A DNA stretch of 64,000 nt from Clostridia bacterium (GCA_017625695.1 JAGAKI010000073.1:34058-98057); one strand, 5' to 3'. Shown: positions 54,287 to 63,840, counted from the stretch's first letter. Translations and numbers: made by a program. The notes: generated from the letters alone by a model not told the origin.

Positions 54287-55006
54287 ATGGCAGTAAAAGC
54301 AGTATTGTTTGATTTAGACGGAACCCTTCTTCCTATGGACCAGGATATCTTTGTCAAAGCCTATTTCAAAGGACTGTCAACAGCACTGACATCCCGTGGC
54401 TACGACCCGAAAGAGCTGGTGGGGGCTGTATGGCAGGGAACTGAGGCTATGATTCACAACGATGGTTCCGACACCAATGAACAGGTGTTCTGGAAGAGCT
54501 TTTGTAGTACATACGGAGAAAAAGCAAAAGAGGATATCCCTCATTTTGACCGATTCTATCAGCAGGAATTTGATCGGGTACAATCGGTTTGCGGCAATCA
54601 TCCGATGGCAAAGAAAACGGTATCCTATTTAAAGGAAAAAGGCATATTGACCGTTCTTGCCACCAATCCGATTTTTCCGTCTGTTGCAACCGAAAAACGA
54701 ATGAGATGGGCGGGGCTTTCTCCCGAGGATTTTTGCCTGTATACCACATATGAAAACTGTCGGTATTCCAAACCGAATCTGAACTATTATCGTGATATTT
54801 TAGACAAACTGCAGCTTTCTCCCGAAGAATGTGTGATGGTGGGAAATGACGTGGCAGACGATATGGTGGTTACCGAGTTAGGGATGCGTGTGTTTTTATT
54901 GACGGATTGCCTCATCAATCACGAAAATCGTGATATTTCCAATTATCCATCGGGTAGCTGGGATGAACTTTTTGTTTATCTTACATCCCATATAAAACAA
55001 GATTAA
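54287..55006 (+). CDS. HAD superfamily hydrolase
   Basis: 239 residues. Motif I LFDLDGTLLPMD (nucleophile and acid Asp at the N terminus), motif II in VLATNP, a Lys in RYSKPNLNYY and motif IV MVGNDVADDMVV. A helical cap lies between motifs I and II. A small-phosphate phosphatase; the substrate is not evident. The ATG at 54287 has GGAGTG eight bases away and is preferred over 54281. It follows degV by 15 bases. Confidence 0.88.
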   Translation: MAVKAVLFDLDGTLLPMDQDIFVKAYFKGLSTALTSRGYDPKELVGAVWQGTEAMIHNDGSDTNEQVFWKSFCSTYGEKAKEDIPHFDRFYQQEFDRVQSVCGNHPMAKKTVSYLKEKGILTVLATNPIFPSVATEKRMRWAGLSPEDFCLYTTYENCRYSKPNLNYYRDILDKLQLSPEECVMVGNDVADDMVVTELGMRVFLLTDCLINHENRDISNYPSGSWDELFVYLTSHIKQD

Positions 55007-55042
55007 AAAGTACTTTTTCTCTCAAAAGATATTTTGCTTTCA

Positions 55043-55085
55043 AGAAAAAAACACTTGCATTTTCGCAAGTGTTTTTTCTTTTTTA
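55043..55085. terminator. Bidirectional terminator between the HAD and GH20-like genes
   Basis: AAAAAACACTTGC and GCAAGTGTTTTTT around ATTTTC, with T and A tails. Confidence 0.88.
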
Positions 55086-55093
55086 TTATTTGT

Positions 55094-56809
55094 TTATTTG
55101 GAATAGGTTTTGTCTAAGGTTAAGAAAATATCCATTACTGCGTCTAACTCGCTCTTTTTGTTCTTTTTCAGCCAGTCTTCAGAGAATTTTTCGAGCCAAG
55201 CTTTAGTGTCGGACATTCTTTCGATCGAATAGTCTGCCACTTTGGCAAGTAATTCGTCCATCACGATGATGCCTTCTGCAGAAATAATCATCTGTTTGCG
55301 GAATTCATCCTGCTTCCAGGTCTGATTAGATAATTCGTCCATCACATTTTTACAGATGGTTCTGATTTCTTCCACTCTTTTGGGAGAGGGAGCGTCAAAC
55401 AGACGTTTTTTGGTAAACAAGGTATTGGAATACGCATTTGCCACAAAGGTGAAGCGCAAATCTTTCTGACAGTCACTTAAGGTTCTTAAATAGTGGTAAC
55501 CTTTTTCATTTTCATACAGCAGGTGGTTTACATCTGCTTTAAATTCGTCAGTAGGTTCGGTTGCAACCGTCCAGCCTTTTGCACCGCCCAATACCATACC
55601 GTAGAGGGCAAGTTCGATGGTACAGGGGTTACCGAAGTCTCCCCAGTTGGTGTTTAACACGCCTTTTGCACCATGGCGGTAACCTGCGTTAATCATATTG
55701 CAGATGTTGCCTTCTTCTTTTTCCACCCATTCCACAACGCCTTCCCAGCTCCAGGTGGCAGGGCAAACGATCTGAGGTTTTTTCATTTTTTCAAACAGTT
55801 CAATATCGTTTTCGTGGATTTCAGGTTCATACCACCAGTTTAAGTATTCCACACCGTCGGCAGGTAATTCAGAAATCACTTCAGGATGATGTAGCAAAAT
55901 ATCTGCCCACATCATAACGGTTTTACCTTTTGACTGTAAGTACGCAACTAATTTTTTCACAAATTCAATATAGAGATTGCCTGCATTTTGATTCCAATGA
56001 CGTCCAATCTGCAAATCAAAGGTTTCGTCACAGCAGATATTGAACTTGTTGGAACGAAACAGGGGCATATACTGGTCGATTAAGCTTTTAATCAGTTCAA
56101 AGCTTTCGGGATTTGTGGGGTCAATGGTGTGATGTGCCATACGTTCCCACCATGTCATATATTCCTGCTCGAAGGTGTCTAATTCTCTTAAATGTTTGTA
56201 CTCGGGTTGTTCCAAGAGTTCAAACAAATGGCCAAAGCAGGACAAAGAGGGAATAAATTCAATAAAGTTTTCGTAGCAGTAGTCGTCAAGTTCTTTGATT
56301 TCTTCTGCGGTGAAGTACCCTGTTTTTTCCTTGGTGCCTGCATATTCCTTAAAATCAAAGGAATGTTCCACATAAAACTGCAGGGAATTTAATTTGTAGT
56401 ACGCCATCTGGTCGATGAGCATTTTTAAGGTTTCCACTTTCGGCACTTTACCGCGGGTGGTATCGTGATAGAAACCACGGTATCCCATATCAGGGGTATC
56501 CGAGATGGTCAATTCAGTGATTTCATCGTGGGTGAAAATCTGACGCAAGGTCTGGATACCGTAGAAAGCACCCTGAGCGCTTTCGCCGATGATTTCTGCT
56601 TTTTCGTTGGTTAAGGTTAAGGTGTAGCCTTCGCCTGTTTGATTACCGTATGTAATAGAAAGCGGGATTCCGTCTTTAGAAAGGGGCAACTTTTCTATGG
56701 CAATCTGTAAACGGGAATCTGCAAGCTCACTCATCAGAGTGAGACTTTTTTTCTTGAGCAAAATTGCTACTTCAATCAGTTTTTTGGGAGCGGGGATTAA
56801 ATGAAGCAT
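55094..56809 (-). CDS. Glycoside hydrolase family 20-like beta-N-acetylhexosaminidase
   Basis: 571 residues without a signal peptide, so cytoplasmic. An N-terminal alpha/beta domain (1-105) with GEGYTLTLTNEKAEIIG and GAFYGIQTLRQI leads to the barrel beginning DMGYRGFYHDTTRG. The paired catalytic acids are CDETFD (Asp261, Glu262), with later Trp-rich MWADIL, YLNWWYEPE and TWSWEGV. A helical C-terminal part completes it. Likely removes terminal N-acetylhexosamines from imported oligosaccharides. It is the last gene of the leftward group starting at rluA. Confidence 0.85.
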   Translation of the reverse strand: MLHLIPAPKKLIEVAILLKKKSLTLMSELADSRLQIAIEKLPLSKDGIPLSITYGNQTGEGYTLTLTNEKAEIIGESAQGAFYGIQTLRQIFTHDEITELTISDTPDMGYRGFYHDTTRGKVPKVETLKMLIDQMAYYKLNSLQFYVEHSFDFKEYAGTKEKTGYFTAEEIKELDDYCYENFIEFIPSLSCFGHLFELLEQPEYKHLRELDTFEQEYMTWWERMAHHTIDPTNPESFELIKSLIDQYMPLFRSNKFNICCDETFDLQIGRHWNQNAGNLYIEFVKKLVAYLQSKGKTVMMWADILLHHPEVISELPADGVEYLNWWYEPEIHENDIELFEKMKKPQIVCPATWSWEGVVEWVEKEEGNICNMINAGYRHGAKGVLNTNWGDFGNPCTIELALYGMVLGGAKGWTVATEPTDEFKADVNHLLYENEKGYHYLRTLSDCQKDLRFTFVANAYSNTLFTKKRLFDAPSPKRVEEIRTICKNVMDELSNQTWKQDEFRKQMIISAEGIIVMDELLAKVADYSIERMSDTKAWLEKFSEDWLKKNKKSELDAVMDIFLTLDKTYSK

Positions 56810-56828
56810 AGTTGTTCTCCTTTTTTAG

Positions 56829-58310
56829 TTATTCAAATTTATAAGAATAAATATCTGCCTGACGCATGGTAAAGCGCAGACGGATGACTTTGCCTTGCAG
56901 GGAGGATACATCTTTGGAATCACCAAAGTATACGGTTCTGTCGGTGGTGTTGCCAAACAATTCACAGCTGTGCCAGCCCTCTAAGGGTTTGTTATTGGCA
57001 TCTAACACATCCACATAAATCCAGCCTAAAGCGGAAGTGGAGAAGTTTAAGTGAAGTTCGTTTCCTGTAAAGAGAATGGATTTGGTAGTTACCTGTTTCA
57101 CTTCATAATCTGCGTGATAGGAAGCGAATCCGTCCAGACGCATGGAATGACGGTACAACGTGGGCGGTAAGCCGGGTCCGGCAAATTCCTGCACAAAAAA
57201 GGAGAATTCGGTTCCTTCCCATGGGGAGGGCAGTTTGGTTTCAATGAAGGGATAAATGGGAGTGGAGTAATCACCGTAGGACCAGTTATAGGGATGTTCC
57301 TCTTCTCGTTCTATAAACATTTCGTCGTAACGTTTCCAGTTTAAGCCGTCACGGGAGCACATAAACAGGCAGTCGGTGATGGCGGTACCCATTCTGAGCT
57401 CTTTCGTTTTGGTACGTTCAAAGCGGAGTCTTGCTCCCTCTTCGCCACCCATCTGCTCGAAGTTTTTGCCCAGGGAGGTGCGTTCCACATAGCGCATGGG
57501 GAACCCAATAAACATATGGGGTGCACGGGGATATTTCATAATTTCGTTGGTGTATAGCTGATACTCTTCGCTTTCTCCATAGTTTAAAAGTACCGGTTCA
57601 GACCAGTTACGAAAATCGGTGGAATGCATATACTTGATATCTCGTACTCTGTCTTTCATAAACACACGGATAAAACAATGATATTTTTTATCATCTTTAT
57701 CCCACCATGCCACGTTCTGACTGTCAAAGCCTCCACGGACTGCGGTGTCGGAATCCATTACTAAAAAGTTCCGTTTAAAATGAATTCCGTCAGGAGAGGT
57801 GTAGCACCACAGTTCCCGTTGACTGAGCCAGTGGGTACGGTTGTGCTTGTGGTAATCGTAGCACAGTGCAATGGCTTTGTATTTTTCTTCCGGCAGACAA
57901 TCCGGATTTTCGTCGATAAACACGAAAAAGTTGTCAAATGGTTCGCCATAATCTTCGTTATTGGAATTTACCAAAATAATATTGTTGTCGGTACTGCCGT
58001 TGTATTCGTGCAGTCCTACATTAGGACGGGTCCAGTGCTTGTAGTCGGTGGATTCCATCATACAAACAATGCGGGTACCTACTGCCCCGTGAACATTGGG
58101 ACGGGATGCAACATAATACATCCGGTAGATGTCGCCGTCTTTTACTGTCATCGGATAAGCAACCCCTGCTGCTTCCCAGGGAGCATCAAAGGAAAGTGCA
58201 AATTCTTTCTTTACAGGATGATGTAATTTTAATTCTGCGGTGGTATGTTCGGGAATGATCATAGAATCTTCCCAGAAAACTTCTCGTCTGTTTTTAATGT
58301 CAATAAACAT
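56829..58310 (-). CDS. Beta-propeller glycoside-hydrolase-like protein, paralogue A
   Basis: 493 residues, cytoplasmic. Repeated blades of the type ESTDYKHWTRPNVG, YTSPDGIHFKRN, HSTDFRNWSEPVL and CSRDGLNWKRYD indicate a five-bladed propeller as in GH32/43/130-like enzymes. A C-terminal beta-sandwich (about 390-493) resembles GH32 proteins. The canonical GH32 WMNDPNG motif is not seen. It is about the same length as the upstream paralogue B and nearly identical at both ends but diverged in the middle. The GH20-like gene follows by 19 bases. The substrate is unknown. Confidence 0.7.
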   Translation of the reverse strand: MFIDIKNRREVFWEDSMIIPEHTTAELKLHHPVKKEFALSFDAPWEAAGVAYPMTVKDGDIYRMYYVASRPNVHGAVGTRIVCMMESTDYKHWTRPNVGLHEYNGSTDNNIILVNSNNEDYGEPFDNFFVFIDENPDCLPEEKYKAIALCYDYHKHNRTHWLSQRELWCYTSPDGIHFKRNFLVMDSDTAVRGGFDSQNVAWWDKDDKKYHCFIRVFMKDRVRDIKYMHSTDFRNWSEPVLLNYGESEEYQLYTNEIMKYPRAPHMFIGFPMRYVERTSLGKNFEQMGGEEGARLRFERTKTKELRMGTAITDCLFMCSRDGLNWKRYDEMFIEREEEHPYNWSYGDYSTPIYPFIETKLPSPWEGTEFSFFVQEFAGPGLPPTLYRHSMRLDGFASYHADYEVKQVTTKSILFTGNELHLNFSTSALGWIYVDVLDANNKPLEGWHSCELFGNTTDRTVYFGDSKDVSSLQGKVIRLRFTMRQADIYSYKFE

Positions 58311-58357
58311 AGTATGTCCCTTCCTTTTGTGTCGTTTTTTAGTATAGATCAGAAGAA

Positions 58358-59839
58358 TTATTCAAATTGATAAGAATAAATATCTGCCTGTCGCATAGTA
58401 AAACGCAGACGGATTACTTTTCCTTGCAGAGAAGATACCTCTTTGGAATCACCAAAGTATACGGTTCGGTCGGTGGTGTTACCAAACAGCTCACAGCTGT
58501 GCCAACCCTCTAAGGGTTTGTTGTTGGCGTCTAGCACATCCACATAAATCCAGCCTAAAGCGGAAGTGGAGAAGTTTAAGTGAAGTTCATTTCCTGTAAA
58601 GAGAATGGATTTGGTGGTTACCTGCTTCACCTCATAATCTGCATGATAGGAGGCAAAGCCGTCTAAGCGGATGGAGTGACGGTATAATTTGTGCGGATTG
58701 GGAGAGAAAGACCCTTCTGTAACATAGAAAGAGATTTCTTTCCCTTCCCAGGGAGCAGGCATATCAGTTTCTAATAAGGGATACATGGGGCAGCTGTTGT
58801 CCCCATATGCCCAGTTATTGGTGTGTTCCTGTTCCAAAGGGAAGAACATATCATCGTAGCGTTTCCAGTTTTTTCCGTCACGGGAACACATAAAGATGCC
58901 TTCGGTGATAGCAGTACCAATACGCAGTTCCAGTTTTTCTGCACGTTCTTTGCGGAGTCTTGCCCCTTCCTCGCCGTTCATTTGTTCAAAGTTTTTTCCC
59001 AAAGACGGTCTTTGAATGTAGCGTTCGGGGAATCCGATGAACATATGTGGCGCACGATAGTATTTCATAATATGGTTGGTGTAAAGCTCGTATTCTTCGC
59101 TTTCCCCATAGTTTAAGAGAACGGGTTCAGACCAGTTGTGAAAATCGGTGGATTCCATATATTTGATGTCACGCACTCTGTCTTTCATAAACACACGCAC
59201 AAAGCAGTGATATTTTTTGTCATCCTTGTCCCACCATGCGGTGTTGATGCTGTCAAATCCGCCACGCCCCACAAAGTCGGAATTTACTACCATGCGGTTT
59301 CTCTTGAAATGAATTCCGTCCGCAGAGGTATATAACCACATTTCACGTGGGCTTAACCAGTGAATGTGTTCCTTTTCTTCTAAGTTACGGCAAAGTGCCA
59401 GAGCTTTGAATTTTTCTTCCGGCAGACAATCGGGGTTTTCGTCAATAAATACGAAAAAGTTATCAAAAGGTTCCTGTAATTTATCATCGCTTGTATTGAC
59501 TAAAATGATGTTATTGTCGGTGGAGCCGTCGTGTTCATAGATACCCAGATTGGGACGAATCCAGTTTTTGCCGTCGGTGGATTCCATCATACAAACCACA
59601 CGGGTTGCATACACGCCGTGGGTTGCAGGACGGTCGCACACATAGTACATCCGGTAGATGTCACCGTCTTTTACGGTGATGGTATAGCCAACTCCTGCTG
59701 TTTCCCAGGGAGCGTCAAAGGTGAAGATGTGTTCTTTTTTTACGGGGTTATGCAGTTTCAGTTCTGCGGTGGTATGCTCGGGAATAATCATAGAATCTTC
59801 CCAGAAAACTTCCCGCCTGTTTTTAATATCAATAAACAT
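58358..59839 (-). CDS. Beta-propeller glycoside-hydrolase-like protein, paralogue B
   Basis: 493 residues, tandem duplicate of paralogue A. The first 36 residues differ at one position, the last 107 at about three, while residues 40-380 differ widely, including the loop regions between blades. Blade motifs ESTDGKNWIRPNLG, YTSADGIHFKRN, ESTDFHNWSEPVL and CSRDGKNWKRYD remain. The third-codon differences in the conserved C-terminal part argue for selection on the protein rather than very recent copying. It follows rsmG by only 15 bases, so it is probably co-transcribed. Confidence 0.7.
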   Translation of the reverse strand: MFIDIKNRREVFWEDSMIIPEHTTAELKLHNPVKKEHIFTFDAPWETAGVGYTITVKDGDIYRMYYVCDRPATHGVYATRVVCMMESTDGKNWIRPNLGIYEHDGSTDNNIILVNTSDDKLQEPFDNFFVFIDENPDCLPEEKFKALALCRNLEEKEHIHWLSPREMWLYTSADGIHFKRNRMVVNSDFVGRGGFDSINTAWWDKDDKKYHCFVRVFMKDRVRDIKYMESTDFHNWSEPVLLNYGESEEYELYTNHIMKYYRAPHMFIGFPERYIQRPSLGKNFEQMNGEEGARLRKERAEKLELRIGTAITEGIFMCSRDGKNWKRYDDMFFPLEQEHTNNWAYGDNSCPMYPLLETDMPAPWEGKEISFYVTEGSFSPNPHKLYRHSIRLDGFASYHADYEVKQVTTKSILFTGNELHLNFSTSALGWIYVDVLDANNKPLEGWHSCELFGNTTDRTVYFGDSKEVSSLQGKVIRLRFTMRQADIYSYQFE

Positions 59840-59854
59840 AATAAATATCCTTTC

Positions 59855-60559
59855 TTATAATGGCTGCTTGATAGGCTTGGGGGCATTTCGAGGGTATTTT
59901 GGCAAGGTTTTTGCCAGTTTTTTGATAACGATGATGTTTCGTTTGTCTTCCGAGTGGGGCAGGGTGAACGAAAGCACCGTTTCAATTTCGGCTGAGAGTT
60001 CTTTTAACGCCTTTTTGGAGGCGGCGATTTCTTCTTCTACACTGGAGCCTTTTAAAGCGATGAAATATCCGCCAACCTTCACAAAGGGAATGCAAAGTTC
60101 AACGAGGGATGGAAGCGAAGAAACTGCCCGTGCGGTGGCAATATCAAACTGTTCCCGCAAGTCTGGATTTTTTCCTCCATCCTCTCCGCGGGAATGAACC
60201 GTATGGATGTTGGTCAGATTCAGTTCTTTGATAACTTCGTTTTGAAACAGCACTCGTTTGTTTAAGGAGTCCAGTAAGGTAACCTCTAAATCGGGATGTG
60301 CAATTTTTAAAGGGAACGAGGGGAATCCTGCACCGCAACCAATGTCGATGACACGACCCTGCACTTTTTTGGTTTCTAAAATGGTTAAACTATCGATAAA
60401 ATGTTTCAGTTCGATTTCATCAGGTTCCGTAATGGCGGTCAGATTGATTTTTTCGTTCCATTCCCGAAGCAGGTCTGAAAATCGTTGGAACCGGTCCATC
60501 ATCTCGTCTGTCGGGGTGATATTTTGTTGGGACAGATAGTCTTGTAAACGTTCTAACAT
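59855..60559 (-). CDS. rsmG: 16S rRNA (guanine-527-N7)-methyltransferase
   Basis: 234 residues. Family signatures: FSDLLREWNEKINLTAIT, the SAM loop VIDIGCGAGFPSFPLKI and LLDSLNKRVLFQNEVI, then RGEDGG and ATARAVSSLPSLVEL. It methylates G527 near the decoding site; loss causes low-level streptomycin resistance. The usual gidA/mnmG neighbour is absent. It follows rluA by 13 bases and precedes the propeller paralogues. Confidence 0.95.
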   Translation of the reverse strand: MLERLQDYLSQQNITPTDEMMDRFQRFSDLLREWNEKINLTAITEPDEIELKHFIDSLTILETKKVQGRVIDIGCGAGFPSFPLKIAHPDLEVTLLDSLNKRVLFQNEVIKELNLTNIHTVHSRGEDGGKNPDLREQFDIATARAVSSLPSLVELCIPFVKVGGYFIALKGSSVEEEIAASKKALKELSAEIETVLSFTLPHSEDKRNIIVIKKLAKTLPKYPRNAPKPIKQPL

Positions 60560-60572
60560 AGTAAAAAAATCC

Positions 60573-61547
60573 TTATTTTTTTAGTCCTTCCCATTCCAAG
60601 AAGGGAATTTTATCAATTTCAAAAATCCGTCCGTTTAAGTAGTACAGCGGATTTTCTTTGTCTTTTAAGGTGAAACGGAAACGGTACGCATAAAGATATT
60701 GATATTTGGCATTAAACTTTTTATTGATTTCGTTTTTGCCGTATTTTCCATCTCCGATTAACGGATGCCCGATATGTGCAAAATGAGCACGAATCTGATG
60801 GGTTCTTCCGGTAATCAGATGAACTTCCACCAAAGACACGGGAGATGCGTGCAGATTGGTTTCTTTTATCACACGGTATTTGGTAATCATTTCTTTGTAG
60901 CCGTCTTTCTTACGGTCGGACACATAGACTTGTTTTTTTACTTCGTCCTTATGGTGATACGCTGTTAATGTGGCTTCTTTTTTTTGCAGAAAACCGTTGA
61001 CCAGACACAGATATTTCTTTTCCGTTTCGTTTTGCTTAATTGCTTCATTCACCGCACGAAGTGCTACGGCATTCTTAGCGGCAATGACAATACCGCCCGT
61101 ATTACGGTCAATCCGGTTGCAAAGGGCAGGGCGGAAGGATAATTCCTCTTCGGGATTGTATTCTCCTTTTTGGTACAAGTAGGATAAGATATGGGAAATC
61201 AGGGTATTGAAATTCTCTTTTTCGTCGGTATGTACCACAACGCCTACTTTTTTGTGAATGAGCAGGATGTTTTCGTCTTCGTATACAATATCTAAGTCTG
61301 GTTTGATTTTCAGGAAAGAATTTTCGTTTTCTTCTGCGTCAAAAAACAGTTCATCGTTGACGTAGAATTCCAGCACGTCTCCCTCAGTTAATTTATAGGA
61401 GATTTCTTCTTTTTTGCCGTTCACTTTAATCCGCTTTTTCCGAAGGTATTTATAGATGAGTGAATCGGGGGCGAATTTCAGCACTTTTTTGATAAATTTA
61501 TCAAGTCTTAAACCCGCATCGTTGCGGTTGACGGTGAATTTCCTCAT
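60573..61547 (-). CDS. RluA/RluC family pseudouridine synthase
   Basis: 324 residues. An N-terminal S4 RNA-binding domain (LRLDKFIKKVLKFAPDSLIY and KKRIKVNGKK, 1-60) leads to the synthase domain with the active-site Asp in LCNRIDRNTGGIV, LLIHKKVGVVVHTD and ITGRTHQIRAHFAHIGHP. The motif NRIDRNTGG differs from the usual HRLDRxTSG at several positions but keeps the Asp. Probably modifies 23S rRNA like RluC. A promoter lies at 61580-61608. Confidence 0.9.
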   Translation of the reverse strand: MRKFTVNRNDAGLRLDKFIKKVLKFAPDSLIYKYLRKKRIKVNGKKEEISYKLTEGDVLEFYVNDELFFDAEENENSFLKIKPDLDIVYEDENILLIHKKVGVVVHTDEKENFNTLISHILSYLYQKGEYNPEEELSFRPALCNRIDRNTGGIVIAAKNAVALRAVNEAIKQNETEKKYLCLVNGFLQKKEATLTAYHHKDEVKKQVYVSDRKKDGYKEMITKYRVIKETNLHASPVSLVEVHLITGRTHQIRAHFAHIGHPLIGDGKYGKNEINKKFNAKYQYLYAYRFRFTLKDKENPLYYLNGRIFEIDKIPFLEWEGLKK

Positions 61548-61579
61548 AGCATCCTCGTAAGAATAATATAGTTGGTCCT

Positions 61580-61608
61580 ATTATAACAGATTTTCCCAAA
61601 AAAATCAA
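61580..61608 (-). promoter_or_regulatory. Sigma-A promoter of the rluA-rsmG-propeller-GH20 group
   Basis: On the minus strand TTGATT (61603-61608), 17 bases, TATAAT (61580-61585), about 30 bases before the rluA-type start. Confidence 0.75.
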
Positions 61609-61724
61609 TAGAAAAGGTGTAAAAATACACGCTGTTTTTTCAGGACTTTTGTATAATTTTTCTGTCCCGAAACCAAAATATTGATAAAATGCTAACAAAA
61701 TTTTTAAAAAAATAAAAATTTCAC

Positions 61725-61753
61725 TTGAAAATTATGGGGGAATGTAGTATTAT
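61725..61753 (+). promoter_or_regulatory. Sigma-A promoter of pgk-tpiA
   Basis: TTGAAA (61725-61730), 17 bases, TATTAT (61748-61753). Confidence 0.7.
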
Positions 61754-61830
61754 AGTATATGGCAGATTTTGTCTGCTTTTTCACCATACATAAAAATTTA
61801 TATTATATAAGGCGAAGGAGACATACTCTC

Positions 61831-63011
61831 ATGAAAAGACTATTGAAGATATTCAGGTAGCAGGCAAAAAAGTCCTGGTTCGTTGTGACTTCAACGTTCC
61901 CCTGGATGAAAACAAGAATATCACCGACGAAAACAGAATCAACGGTGCACTTCCCACCATTAAATACTTAATGGGTCAGGGGGCAAAAGTAATTCTTTGC
62001 TCTCATATGGGTCGTCCCAAAGGCGAATTCAATATGAAATACAGCTTGGCTCCCGTTACCAAAAGATTATCCGAAATCTTAGGCAAAGAAGTAAAATTAG
62101 CGGAAGATGTTATTGGCGATAGTGCAAAAGCATTGGTTGCTGATATGAAAGACGGCGACGTTATTTGCTTGGAAAACGTTAGATTCCATAAAGAAGAAGA
62201 AAAGAATGATCCCGAATTTGCAAAAGCATTGGCATCCCTCGCCGAAGTTTATGTAAACGATGCATTCGGTACCGCTCACAGAGCACACGCTTCTACCGCA
62301 GGTGTTGCTGATTACTTACCTGCAGTTTGCGGTTATCTGATTCAGAAAGAAATCGACATTATGGGAAAAGCATTATCCAATCCCGAAAGACCCTTCGTTG
62401 CCATCTTAGGCGGTGCAAAAGTTTCCGATAAAATCGGCGTAATCAACAACCTGATTGAAAAAGTTGATTCTTTAATCATCGGCGGCGGTATGGCATACAC
62501 CTTCTTAAAAGCACAGGGCTATGAAATCGGTAAATCCATCTGCGAAAACGATAAATTAGACTTAGCGAAAGAACTGCTGGCAAAAGCAGAAGCAAAAGGC
62601 GTAAAAATGTATCTGCCCGTTGACACCGTTGTTGCAGACGGTTTCTCTAACGATGCAAACTTCAAAACTGTTGATTCCAAAGCAATTCCTTCCGATTGGG
62701 AAGGTCTGGACATCGGCGAAAAAACCATTGCTTTATTCTCTGATGTTGTAAAAAATGCAAAAACCGTTATTTGGAACGGACCTATGGGCGTATTTGAAAT
62801 GTCCAACTTCGCAAAAGGTACCATCTCTGTTGCACAAGCAATTGCAGCATCTGATTCTATCTCCATCATTGGCGGTGGTGACTCTGCTGCAGCTGTAGAA
62901 CAGTTCGGCTTCGGTGACAAAGTGACCCACATTTCTACCGGTGGCGGTGCTTCCTTAGAATTCTTAGAAGGCATCGTTCTGCCCGGTATTGATTGTTTAA
63001 ACGATAAATAG
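61831..63011 (+). CDS. pgk: Phosphoglycerate kinase, with an apparent frameshift at codons 2-3
   Basis: Makes ATP and 3-phosphoglycerate in glycolysis. The body is complete: [46 protein letters not shown] and the [13 protein letters not shown] nucleotide site. GAAGGAG precedes the ATG at 61831, but that frame (MKRLLKIFR) stops at 61858-61860. The pgk frame runs from 61833 ([15 protein letters not shown]) with no ATG, GTG or TTG start before it. One extra A in the AAAA run 61834-61837 would restore MKKTIEDIQ and a 393-residue protein. The first in-frame ATG, 61971, would lose the substrate site. Confidence 0.85.
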
Positions 63012-63065
63012 TACTGCGTACGGCATATTTTTGCGTACGGCGTAATTTTTGCATACAGCATAATT
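63012..63065 (+). repeat. Three imperfect tandem repeats between pgk and tpiA
   Basis: TGCGTACGGCATATTTT, TGCGTACGGCGTAATTTTT and GCATACAGCATAATT follow one another in 54 bases. GCGTAC is part of the pseudo-palindromic GTAC core. No obvious terminator, so read-through to tpiA is likely. Confidence 0.6.
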
Positions 63066-63087
63066 GATAGAAAGTGAGATTGATATA

Positions 63088-63840
63088 ATGAGAACTAAAT
63101 TAATTGCAGGAAACTGGAAAATGAATAAAAAACCCTCCGAAACCGCAGAACTGATCAACTCCTTCAAAGGTGCAGTTGACGGTGCAAACTGTGACGTTTT
63201 GGCTTGTGTGCCCTTCGTATGTATTGCAAATGCAGTGGAAGCTGCTAAAGGCACCAAATTAAACATCGGCGCACAGAACCTTCATTTTATGGAAAGCGGT
63301 GCATACACCGGTGAAGTTAGCGCAGATATGCTGTTAGACTTAGGTGTTACCTATGTGGTAATCGGTCACTCCGAAAGAAGAGAATACTTTGCAGAAACCG
63401 ATGAAACCGTGAACAAAAAAACCATCAAAGCATTAGAAAAAAATATTGTTCCCGTAGTTTGCGTGGGTGAAAAATTAGAAGACCGCGAAAAAGGTATCAC
63501 CAACGACTTAATTAAAGACCAGGTTGTGAAAGCTTTCGCCGGTATTTCTGCAGACGATGCGAAAAAAGTGGTTGTTGCTTACGAACCCATCTGGGCAATC
63601 GGTACCGGCAAAACTGCAACTGACGAACAGGCAGAAGAAGTTTGCGCATTTATCCGTGCTTGCTTAAAAGATCTGTATTCTGCTGACGTTGCCGACGTAG
63701 TAAGAATTTTATATGGTGGCAGTATGAATGCGAAAAATGCAGCAGGACTGTTGGCTATGCCTAACATCGACGGCGGTTTGATCGGCGGTGCTTCCTTAAA
63801 AGGCGAAGACTTCACCACCATTATCAACGCTTGTAAATGA
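63088..63840 (+). CDS. tpiA: Triose-phosphate isomerase
   Basis: 250 residues. N-terminal KLIAGNWKMNKKPSE (Asn, Lys), the catalytic His in VIGHSERREYFAE, catalytic Glu in VVAYEPIWAIGTGKTA, and the phosphate loops ILYGGSMNAKNA and GGLIGGASL. Interconverts dihydroxyacetone phosphate and glyceraldehyde 3-phosphate. It follows pgk as in most Firmicutes glycolytic operons. The ATG at 63088 is preferred; the in-frame ATG at 63064 would add eight residues. Confidence 0.96.
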   Translation: MRTKLIAGNWKMNKKPSETAELINSFKGAVDGANCDVLACVPFVCIANAVEAAKGTKLNIGAQNLHFMESGAYTGEVSADMLLDLGVTYVVIGHSERREYFAETDETVNKKTIKALEKNIVPVVCVGEKLEDREKGITNDLIKDQVVKAFAGISADDAKKVVVAYEPIWAIGTGKTATDEQAEEVCAFIRACLKDLYSADVADVVRILYGGSMNAKNAAGLLAMPNIDGGLIGGASLKGEDFTTIINACK

